From assembly GCF_003597395.2 (NCBI RefSeq), contig NC_133771.1, positions 128,390,117 through 128,454,116 on the forward strand: a DNA stretch of 64,000 nt. The letters run 5' to 3'. How positions within the stretch are numbered: position 1 is the stretch's first letter; every line of letters starts with the position of its first letter. The DNA is from Chelonoidis abingdonii. Its lineage: Eukaryota > Chordata > Testudines > Testudinidae. Shown in pieces: positions 55,397 through 64,000 of the stretch. A program made the translations under genes and the position numbers. The notes beneath the pieces were generated by a model. It was not told the origin of the DNA and did no database searches. It saw nothing but the letters and a program-made list of their open reading frames with translations.

Positions 55397-55672
55397 TCAC
55401 CTGTCATATTTGCTATTCTTTCTGGTTTGTTCCTGCACCCTCAATAGAACTTCTTTAAAATACAGCCAGCTCTCCTGGACTCCTTTCCCTGTCATATTAG
55501 CCTCCCAGGGGATCTTGCCTATCGGTTCCCTAAGGGAGTCCAAGTCTGCTTTTCTGAAGTCTAGGATCCGTATTTTGCAATTCTCCTTTCTTCCTTTTGT
55601 GATGATCCTGAACTCAACCATCTCATGGTCACTCCTGCCTAGTTTGCCACCCACTTCAACTTCCTCTACCAA
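55397..55672 (-). pseudogene. CR1 endonuclease C-terminus and linker fragment
   Basis: Ninety-one codons. LGRSDHEMVEFRI holds the conserved SDH of the apurinic-type endonuclease of CR1, followed by a linker with RKADLDSLREPIGKIPWE and YFKEVLLRVQEQTRK. It shows that this copy extends upstream of the RT. The native start is lost by 5' truncation. Confidence 0.9.
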
Positions 55673-55695
55673 ATCTTGTATGTGATTGCCTTACA

Positions 55696-56117
55696 GATCT
55701 ATTTAATTAGGATATTATTAGAAATAAGATAAACACACTCTGGCCCTGATTTTGCAACCTCTTACATATGTGTGTAAGAGGGTGCAAAATTAGAAAGTAA
55801 TTCTTTTTTTTTTTTTTTTTTTTTGTAGCGTGAGCTTTATATTATTGAGCAACTTGGATTCATTTTTGTAAAGCTGAATTTGCAGAATTTTGCTGATTTT
55901 TGCTTTCTGGGGCTTCTAAACATAGTTAAATGTTCTCTCATCATTCACTCCCTCTCTCTGCCTTGTCATTGAGAGGGCTTTTTTTAGCATATTACAAAGT
56001 GACGATGTTGTAGACAAGGGGGAAAGCTGGATTACATTTGTTGTTCGTTTTCCCTCATGGTCACTCTCTCTCTTTTTTCTTTATATATTTTAAAGGATCT
56101 TCTTGTGATTATGTCTT
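55696..56117. other. Intergenic with poly-T tract
   Basis: A run of 21 T lies at 55804-55824. Just before it, CTTACATATGTGTGTAAGAGG is a small imperfect palindrome. No gene. Confidence 0.5.
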
Positions 56118-56225
56118 TACTTACACTGGAAGCTCTTTGGAGCAGGGATCATCTTTTTGTTATCTCTGTACAATGCCTAGCAGAGGGAGGCACTGATCCC
56201 TCTTTGGGGCCTTTACATGTTACTC
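56118..56225 (+). repeat. L2/L3-type LINE 3' end
   Basis: CTGGAAGCTCTTTGGAGCAG, GGATCATCTTTTTGTTATC and CAATGCCTAGCAGAGGGAGG match the family seen at 28675. Confidence 0.65.
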
Positions 56226-56739
56226 CAGTACTAACAATTTAGAAGAACTATAAGAAGTTCTGCAGGAGTTTTGTCACTTTTATGTTGCTGACTTTGTATA
56301 TAAATAAAAACAGCTGTGATTAAATAAAAATAGAAGTAGAACCACCACCCTGATAATTTAAGGCAAAACACTTCAGATTTTGGGATCTAAATGTAGATAT
56401 ATTTAGATACCTAAGTAAGCAGCCTCATTTGCCGAGGTGCTGAGCATCTGCAGCTTTCATTTCGTGAGTTGGGGGGCGGGGGAGGAGGCTTAGGAAATGT
56501 TTATATCAGCCCACTTATTTAGCTGTCTACAGATGTAGTTAGAGCTTAACTTTAGGCACCCAAGTTTGAAAACTTTGGCTCAAATTGACCACATAACAAA
56601 GGGGCTTCTCTTCCAGTTCATTAGTAACTTTGACTTTTTATTCTCAAAAATGGATGGAAATGTTTTAATTTTGCCAACATAATATGAGGTCTTTTCTGAT
56701 TTTGTTTCATTTTTGCTGTTTGTTATTGTTTCCGGTAGC
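56226..56739. other. Intergenic; palindromic-repeat trace
   Basis: 56380-56585 contains TTAGATACCTAAGTAAGCAG and TAGGCACCCAAGTTTGAAAA, a worn member of the group at 42666. A G-run occurs at 56471-56481. Confidence 0.4.
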
Positions 56740-56830
56740 ACTCACAATGTGCTAGTTGCTGCACAAACACAAAAGAAGGCACAGCCTCTCCCCAAGGGAG
56801 CTTACATTCTAGAAGATGAGGATAGCGATG
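56740..56830 (-). repeat. L2/L3-type LINE 3' end, minus strand
   Basis: CACTCACAATGTGCTAGTTGC, TGCACAAACACAAAAGAAGG and CCCCAAGGGAGCTTACATTC are the complement of the same old LINE 3' end. Confidence 0.65.
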
Positions 56831-57201
56831 GAAGGTAGGGGGGAAGGAAAACCAAACACATCAGATAACAATTTGCCATGTCCTCATAATCAGCGTTTTT
56901 AATACAGCCTTCCCTATAGATAAAGATTTTTAGATAATCCCAAATTAGTTACTTTAGGCATCACATTAAATGTGGGTCTGAAGAGGGAATTGGAAGTCTA
57001 GGAGGGTGTCATTTTTAAAACTAACAAACTGCTCAGTAAAAGTGCTGGATTTACAACACTAGAAAACAAAGCTTTAGGTTTAGCCACAAAACAGACAGCT
57101 GCAGTGCAGACTTCCCTATATGGCTTGTCACTGTACATCAGTCCTGGTCTGGAAGGACTCACCTCATTCCTTGGCCTCATAGCTGAGACTACCCACAAGG
57201 A
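56831..57201. other. Intergenic, nothing recognised
   Basis: No gene. The 95-codon minus frame that runs into 57285 enters the MITE and is an artefact. Confidence 0.45.
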
Positions 57202-57203
57202 TA

Positions 57204-57325
57204 GGGTGACCAGATAACAAGTGTGAACAGTCGGAATGGAGTGGGAGGGAGTGGAGGGAGGGAAATAGGTGCCTATATAAGACAAAGCAGGTCTGTCCCT
57301 ATAAAATCAGGATATCTGGTCACCC
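57204..57325. mobile_element. Mariner-type MITE, copy 3, TA duplication
   Basis: GGGTGACCAGATAACAAGTG at the left, GGATATCTGGTCACCC at the right: GGGTGACCAGAT is an exact 12-base inverted repeat. TA flanks both ends (57202-57203 and 57326-57327). 122 bp, non-coding, internal TATATAAGACAAAG matches the other copies. Confidence 0.92.
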
Positions 57326-57327
57326 TA

Positions 57328-59234
57328 CACAAGGGAGCGTGCCAGACTGTGATCGTGGCCCACAAATGCTTCACAGTCCTTCTGCATTGAGCCAGGGGTG
57401 CAAAGGATAAATTGCGAATCTTGTAAAAAATCATGTGTTTTCAATGCCTGCAGAATACCTATTTTAATTTACACAATGTGCCTATCAAAAGTGATAGGTA
57501 CATATAAAATAAAAACTAAACTACATTTTACAGGACAAAGTTAAATTGACACAATGTTTACTGATCGCTCTCAGTCCAGAAACACAGTTGCCAAGGTTAG
57601 TAGCGCTCCTTGACTGACATTTTTTAATTAGAATTATAATGGAAACTCTGTTCCAAATTTATATGGCAAGACTATCATTGAACCGCTCTGTTTGTGTAAA
57701 TCAGAGCCTTCAAGAAATGCCTGTAACAAAGCTCAGTAACCCCGTGACCATATGACTACATCTTTTGGCATACCATCTTCCTATTTTCCCTCATTGTTTG
57801 TTGCTTGCCACTTCCTTTGTCATGTCTGCATTTCTACTGTAAACACTTTGGTACAAGGAGTGTCTATTTTATTTGTCAGTAAAGAAGCTAGCATGTTGGA
57901 TATTTTATAGAAAATAATTAATATTCAGCAAGCATCCTCCATAAATCAGCATTCAGTGACCCAGCCTTTTGGTGATTATGGAGAATTATTTGCAGTTGCT
58001 CATCATGTTAACAGGACTTGAGAGAAGCTAGTATAGTGTATCCCTCCCTCTTTAAAATGACTTTCAAAGATTTTCTTCAAAGGCCTCCATGCTACATCAG
58101 CTACTGTGGCCCACTATTCCACAAATCCTCAACAATATTTTCTGAAGTCATGCTTTCTATTAATCACTCCAGAGCCACTGTTTCCAGGGGTACCAATTCA
58201 GCACTGCGTCCACAGAGCTGGGACACAAGCCTTTAAACGCAAGGCTTCCCTTATCATAAAACAAACTATAAGATGAAACAGGCATCTGTGGAGAGAGACC
58301 GAGAGGGTATTCTGTGAGGGGTCACTTTTCCATCTCTTCCCAGGAGGCTGACTGTACCCAAAGTGAAGCAGTGAAGAATAAGCATTTCAGGAAAAGTTTA
58401 AGAGGATCTTCCTTTTAAAGGCTCTCCCACTTGGATGTTCGTAATTTTTCTCTTCCAAGCTTGTCATCTTCCTCTTTTAAACTAGACTGTGATACCACAT
58501 ATTTACAAAAACCTAAATGTTCATGGAAATGGTTGTTTCATTGGTTCTAATGTAAAACTAAATACAGTCCAAGCATATGGATGCTCAAAGATCATCAGGG
58601 GGCAAGGAGGCATGTTTTTAGTCACCAAAGTAGATTTTCTTCACAGTGTTTTACTTTAATTCTTCATTATAGCATAAGAAAATGTAAACTGACAAATATT
58701 CAACCAGACGGCACACCACAATGCTAGTTAACTGTTTTCCTGGCTGTTTGTAACAAATCTCTAGACTAGTCAAGTTGACCTGGAGTATCCAGCAGTATCT
58801 CTCTCTTTTCTCACTTGTCTCCCCCACCTGTGCACATATGTATAAATTCATCTTCAGCTTCAGTCAACAGATTCAAGGGTCTCTGAGGATCAGAGGTGGC
58901 AGGCATAGAAGCTGAGAACAATGAATCAGAGGTTAAAATTGTAAAGACAAATTTAATAAACTTGTAGTAGTATTTATAGAGAACATAAAGGGGTCATATT
59001 CTGTCCTGTTCTGTGTGGATGTGCTGAGGGTTGCACAGAGAGCCTCTGACCCCATGCCCCTCAACCCTGGCACAGTAGTATGCCAGGATACATGGCTAGA
59101 ACTCAAGAACACATGAGGTGGGCGATTTCCCTTCTATGCTAATTGGTCTGCCCCCATACTCCCAAGAAGACATGGTTTAGATGCCCAGACTACGCATCAT
59201 ATGCTAGTTGGGAGTGCATACTGGTCCCTTTTAA
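57328..59234. other. Intergenic, repeat-poor
   Basis: No gene; frames such as 58018-58236 lack domains. No named repeat over about 1.9 kb. Confidence 0.45.
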
Positions 59235-59236
59235 TA

Positions 59237-59350
59237 GGGTGACCAGATGTCTCATTTTTATAGGGACATTTTTTGGGACTTTTTCTTATATCGGAGCCTA
59301 TTATCCCCCACCCCTTGTCTCCTTTTTTCACAGTTGCTGTCTAATCACCC
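59237..59350. mobile_element. Mariner-type MITE, copy 4, TA duplication
   Basis: GGGTGACCAGATGTCTC at the left, CTGTCTAATCACCC at the right, TA on both sides (59235-59236 and 59351-59352). Opposite orientation to copies 1 and 3: TTTTTCTTATATCGG here is the complement of their CCTATATAAGAAAAAG-like word. 114 bp. Confidence 0.88.
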
Positions 59351-59404
59351 TACCTTTTAAGGCCTGGCAGTGTATAGCCCAGCTCTCCCTAGCATCCACC
59401 CTAA

Positions 59405-59696
59405 GGCCTGGTCTACACTGGGCGGGACGGGGGGGAGATTTATCTAAGTTACGCAACTTCAGCTATGTGAATAATGTAGCTGAAGTCAACATACTTAGAT
59501 CTATTTACCACAGTGTCTTCACTGAGGTAAGTCGACTGCTGATGCTCCCCCATCGACTCTGCCTACACTTCTTGCTCCAGTGGAGTACTGGAGTTGATGG
59601 GAGAGTGGTCGGTGGTCAGTTTATCATGTCTTCACTAGATGTGATAAATCGACCATCGCTGGACCGATTGCTCCGGAGGTAAGTGTAGACATGCCC
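59405..59696. mobile_element. TIR element (MITE), full-length sister of 12592-12889
   Basis: Left end GGCCTGGTCTACACT after TAA (59402-59404); right end AGTGTAGACATGCCC, followed by TAC. Shared blocks with 12592: AAGTTACGCAACTTCAGCTA, GTAGCTGAAGTCAACATA, CAGTGTCTTCACTGAGG, CTCCAGTGGAGTACTGGAGT and CGACCATCGCTGG. The 179-codon frame at 59143-59682 crosses two repeats and is an artefact. Only 54 bases separate it from the mariner-type MITE. Confidence 0.85.
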
Positions 59697-62600
59697 TACG
59701 TCATTCTGCCCTGCTTCTGGAGGATGGCTCTGATAACCACTGCACAGCTAGTACTACTTCACTTCCTGCAGCAGGTAAAGACAGAAGTTAAACTGAGAAG
59801 CAAAGTTCACATCCAGATTTGATTTTTCCCAAGTTTGGGGCTGTTCCGATCCAGAGTTTGGTTTTAGATCAGCCTTTAGACAAAAATATATACAATAAAT
59901 ATATTAAGTACAAGAGTGCCAGGAATATTTCACTTCCAAGTCACTGGGTCAGGTTTTGCTTGCTGTTGCAACCATACAACTCCCTAGACTTCAGTAAAGA
60001 ACGACAGATCTACAGGAACAGGGATTTGCCCCCTTGTGTCTCATACGCCCTCTTCAGAAGAAAAGCAGTGGAGTTTTTCTTCTGTGTGCATTACATTCAT
60101 TGGATGTGGAAAACAAATATGACTATAGGGGACAATATGCTTGTGGATTATTCCAGTTCTACAAATATAAAAATTGTCTCAAATAATAGTACTAGACATT
60201 TTTAATATACTTGCCAACAACAGAACAATAGCATAGATACAGTAAAGCAAACTTCCTTCTTTATTCCCTCTCCTGTAAATATATTTTACTATTGCTTTTT
60301 ACAAAAATACTGTTTTAAATGGGGAGGGAGCTAATGAGATCATTTTTGGAAGAACAATACTATTATCTTAAAATAATGAACAAAAAGAATAATACAATAG
60401 TTAACAAAATAAATAGGAAAATGATGCTTGCTTATATGAAAACATTTTTCCTCTTAAAACATTGGAAAGTGTATTAACAATAACAATCTCTCAGAAAAAA
60501 ATGTTAGCAATTTCTGATCTTATGGTTTTATGTAAAACCAGTTTTATTTATTTATATATTTATTTATCAGATTATACACAATTGCACTAGAGTTTTAGAA
60601 ACATTAAATGTCTTAATAACATTACATTGTAGTCCCTATGGAAAAATTTTAGGAGCACAGTTTTAAAAATACATTGTACAAAGTATCATGCCATCACAAA
60701 AATGACAAAATACGAGATGATTTTATATTAAGTAGCAAAGGAACTAATCACAAAAAGTCTTGCATAAGTATCCAGAGAAAAACATTTTTCTCTGTGTTGC
60801 CACATTGTATGTCTAATTCTGCTCTCTTTGGTCCAAATCTAGAGCCCAGTGCCTGACCTAAGTGGCGGTACCAAGCTCTTGATAGATTGGGGTGGCGGGG
60901 GGAGGGATGGAATCCTACATAAGGGACATAGTCTATTCTCTATCTTTGTACAAAACTCCCATTGTTATGAATGGTAGCTCTGTTGTTGCTTGAGATTATG
61001 AGGTGATTATTTCCTAGATATGTAGAGCTGGCCCAGAGACCATAATGAACATGTCATTTGGTCTTCTCCACAGAATAATGGGATAACCCTGCTTCTAAAC
61101 TTCAATTTCTAGCGCCATTACCAACAACCACAATCTAGTTCTCAGCTTTTCAGACTCAGAGAGGTTCTTATTGTAGATCCAAAGTGGCAGACAGTTCCAG
61201 AGCTGGGATTCCCATAACAAACCACCTATCTCAGCTCTTGCCGTAACTTTGATTAGCAGCTGGGTAGAGTGGATTTACTTCACATTACGGTAGTAGCCCC
61301 ACACATAACTGCTCACTATGGAATACAAGCATATCACTATTTAGCAAGATTACACATCAAAGTGCAGTCTCTTCAAGCATTATTTCATACAGCCTGCTTC
61401 CCCTTCAAAAATCTGAACTGCCATCACAAACAAATTTCTTACAAACTCAGAGACTGACTTTATTTTATTTATTTAGCATCTATAGCTTTTTTCATGGAAG
61501 AGAGATTCATGGACATGAAGATAATAATAATACTGTAATCCCAAGGATCAATTAATCATGCTAAGTCTCATTCTTTCCTGCATATACATGTGATATCTTT
61601 TAGGAAAATCTTCTATCACAAGTATATTGTAAGAGGTTCTTCATGGCAGATACCCGATCTATACACTATGAATTTCACCAGTCATAGAATATAAATTTAA
61701 TACAACCAAGATTTATCACTTCCTTTTGTGTCTGTTGGGGAATGTTCTCCATACTACCCCCCTCAGAAAGTTACATTGTTAGTGGCTTATAAATCAGTGT
61801 GGAGGGTGAATAAGTGAGATTCAGGTATTCATTCCAAATCCACCTTTCACAATCTTCCTCAAGAACAAGGCGATGCTGCACTCCCACTCCAAATTTCTCC
61901 CCAAAGGGACTTCACAATTTCACCTTAACCAGTGTATTAACCTCATCTTGTTTCCAAAAATCTCATGACTTGCCTGAGGACGCAATATTGCACTAACTGA
62001 ACATTTAGTGAACTCTGACCCGTCTGGGTAGGGCAAAGCCTTTTCAGAGATCTCCTTTGATTTATTCATTGCTTTTGAGGGGAAGTCTGAAGGGAAAACC
62101 ATTTCTAACTAGAGCATATTCTGAATTCAGACTCACTAGAACCATACATAGGTCCATAACCAGGTATCTTCTGAATTTATTCTGTGAGAAGAAAGTCATC
62201 TTCTGCAGCATGTTTAAAAGCCTGCCAGTTTCTGTAAAGCTGCTAAGAGGAGCTCAGCTCTCAGTTTTAGTCAACATAGTTCTGTCAGTACTGGTGCTAA
62301 AACAGATGCTCATTTGGAGAGTTCAGTCTTTATTGAACTAAGTGCTCCTCTGGCTTCCTGGGTCTGTTACTGCTGGTAAGTTCCAAAAGAGTGGGGACAT
62401 CATCTCAAAGAAGAAATGAAGGTAACTCATCTATTACTGGAGTTCTGAGTGTTTCTTCCTTTGCTTCTCCCCAGCTATTCACCTTCCTGCAAATTTTTTC
62501 AGAGAGATTTTTGCAAAGCAGAAATAACTGGGGAGGGGTCAGTTTGAAACAAGTATTCTTATAGCCTCAGTCCAAACATTTGGTTCTGGATAAGGTGTGT

Positions 62601-63515
62601 GTGTGCTGCATGGCGTTACAGCTTTCAAAAGGTTTCAGCATTCACAGTACAAAAATGGTGCATCTGCAGAGACAGTTTACTCAGAGAAGGCTAATGACAA
62701 GTGAATAACCTTCCATCTTTTAGCTGCATTACATCTTCCATTGTAAATAAAGACTGCAGCATTATGTGTCAGTTTATTGTAAAGTTGGCTTACTGCCAAT
62801 AATGTAAAACATATACATACTTCATTTTGTTTGAAAAGCTGCCACCAATTCAAATGGAAGCTTTCTCTGCTGAAAAATGCATGTTTATTAACTGACTTTT
62901 GGTGAGCATTCCTTTATTGTGACTCTCATGCTGTTGTTCATAAAAAGGAATGCAAATTCAACCCTTGGGAGGGTCATACACTTCTAACATTCATGTACAT
63001 TGGTTCAGGTGACAAAGTATGTTTAGTTCTGTTTAAAAGAGATATCAGTATAAAGAATGAAATTTTTTTGCTTTAGAAGTCAGGGTTAAGGTCATTGCTA
63101 TAGATTTTTAAGAAGCTCATATTGCAACTGTCTGCACTGTATACCTAGCTTGAGAATAAATAAGCACACTTAAGTTTCCTGAGCTGCCAGTCCTCTAATT
63201 GTCATAAGTACAAGTGTTCAAGCCTAGTTGTGTACATACACAAAATACCTCTTGGAGAAGCTGCACATCCCTCCACACTCATCTCCTTCTCTATCTTTAA
63301 GCACCCTTCACTGTCCTAAAGTTTCCATTTAAGTCCACTTCTTTAGAGAACAGTAAAAAAGAGATAAACAGGCAATTTTAGGCATTCTTCATTTTTGGGT
63401 TTCTTCTTCCTCTTTAGGTTTCTTCATTTTTGTCACAGGACTCAGATTAATGTTCATAGAACAATTTATTTCTTTGTTAACATCTTTTTCTACGGTTACA
63501 TTATAATGACAATAC
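59697..63515. other. AT-rich intergenic, little recognised
   Basis: Nearly 4 kb with few identifiable elements. A TTTA-rich low-complexity patch lies at 60543-60568. Around 61130-61240 GACAGTTCCAGAGCTGGGAT resembles a dispersed antisense repeat also hinted at near 49260. Frames of up to 128 codons (59819-60205) show no domains. Confidence 0.4.
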
Positions 63516-63600
63516 TGGGCCAACTTCTGCAGTCAGTGAAGTTCCAAATCTCTCACTGAAGTCAGTGGCTTTTAATGGTGCAAGGTATGCAGGATTGGCC
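63516..63600. repeat. Palindromic repeat, GGGCCAA arms
   Basis: GGGCCAACTTCTGCAGTCAG at the left answers TATGCAGGATTGGCCC at the right as an imperfect complement, with CACTGAAGTCAGTGG at the centre. Same design as the repeats at 8481, 22183 and 44536. Confidence 0.6.
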
Positions 63601-64000
63601 CTTGAACTTTACATTCATTTTTGTAAAGATGATTAAACATATTCCATAATAGACGGTGACAGGTATACAAACATAGCCTAACATTCTATTAATATTAAGT
63701 CATAAATCACTGAACTTTCCATTCATACAGTCCTGGGACCTTGCTCCTTTCAGCATTTTGCATACATGAACAAAAGCTTTCCTAAAGAAGGGACATATTA
63801 TGGGGCATCTATGTCTATGTCTATATGTTTATACATTGTTTTCATGAATTTTGCATTAATTGAGCTCCAATTGGAACAGAAATTAGCATCAAAAATATGC
63901 AAATGTTCATGGCTAGCAAATCCACTCCCATTTCACACACACAAACACTTTTTTTCTACAAACAAAAGATACTTTGTACAAGCTCCGTTGTATCCAAAAT
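63601..64000. other. AT-rich intergenic, nothing recognised
   Basis: No gene or repeat recognised up to the window end. Confidence 0.45.

Larger units (their letters stand above)
53254..55695 (-). mobile_element. CR1 LINE, longest copy in the window, about 2.4 kb
   Basis: On the plus strand it starts with the complement of the CR1 3' end (AGAATCATAGAATCATAGAC, GGAAGAGACCTCAGGAGG, CTAGTCCAACCCCCTGC) and runs through the 3' UTR, RT and into the end of the endonuclease domain, where it is truncated near 55695. Coding pieces on the minus strand: 54010-54234 and 55397-55672. Several frameshifts make it inactive. A mariner-type MITE is nested at 53476-53612. A C-run interrupts it near 55135-55144. 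Confidence 0.95.

Noticed and set aside
55353..55685. 110-codon plus-strand frame and 53655-53942, 54520-54753 plus-strand frames
   Set aside because: They are antisense shadows of the minus-strand CR1 copy, whose real coding remnants read on the other strand.
59143..59682. 179-codon plus-strand frame
   Set aside because: It crosses the mariner-type MITE at 59237 and most of the TIR element at 59405, so the frame is assembled from two non-coding repeats.

Overview
This window reads as non-coding DNA from a reptile, most likely a turtle (a crocodilian is a weaker alternative). The case rests on the repeats: several CR1-clade LINE fragments of both strands ending in the octamer-like TCTATGAT tail, MIR and L2/L3 relics, Penelope-like element (PLE) pieces of types I associate with turtle genomes, and several non-autonomous DNA transposon families with clear inverted termini and target-site duplications. 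Family identities are from pattern recognition and remembered consensus, not from a search.

I found no host protein-coding gene, tRNA or rRNA. The longest open frames lie on repeats: 268 codons at 35131-35937 is the C-terminal part of a CR1/L2-group reverse transcriptase, and other frames of 170-190 codons fall on a minisatellite, a GC-rich transposon or a short inverted-repeat element. The window is best described as intergenic or intronic sequence.

Layout. 1-5 kb: an LTR-like block (about 1195-2105) and three short TIR elements flanked by TTA/TAA. 5.3-7.1 kb: a rearranged PLE locus with an endonuclease pseudogene on the minus strand joined to an inverted copy of its own tail, split by a 632-bp hAT-like insertion that carries a minisatellite. 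8-15 kb: a palindromic repeat, CR1 fragments, a hAT element with a perfect 8-bp duplication (11985-12219), and more TIR elements. 16.7 and 26.6-27.0 kb: two copies of a second PLE-type repeat with a recognisable but mutated hammerhead-ribozyme core. 18-19 kb: minus-strand CR1 next to a TA-flanked mariner-type MITE. 25-31 kb: CR1 fragments, an LTR-like relic and a 1.8-kb CR1 copy. 34-36 kb: MIR relics and the CR1/L2-group copy with the longest frame. 37-45 kb: L2 RT and endonuclease relics, the second hAT copy (41218-41453), palindromic repeats. 47-50 kb: an LTR-like relic and a GC-rich TIR element. 53-56 kb: the longest CR1 copy (about 2.4 kb, minus), with a mariner-type MITE nested in it. 57-60 kb: two more mariner-type MITEs and a TIR element. 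60-64 kb: AT-rich sequence with little recognisable content.

The parts do not form a pathway. What they give is a record of layered insertions: PLE, then hAT inside it; CR1, then MITE inside it; LINE-like flanks, then a GC-rich TIR element. The most interesting signals are the hammerhead-like cores, the inverted PLE tails and the set of palindromic repeats sharing a GACTTCAATGG-like centre.
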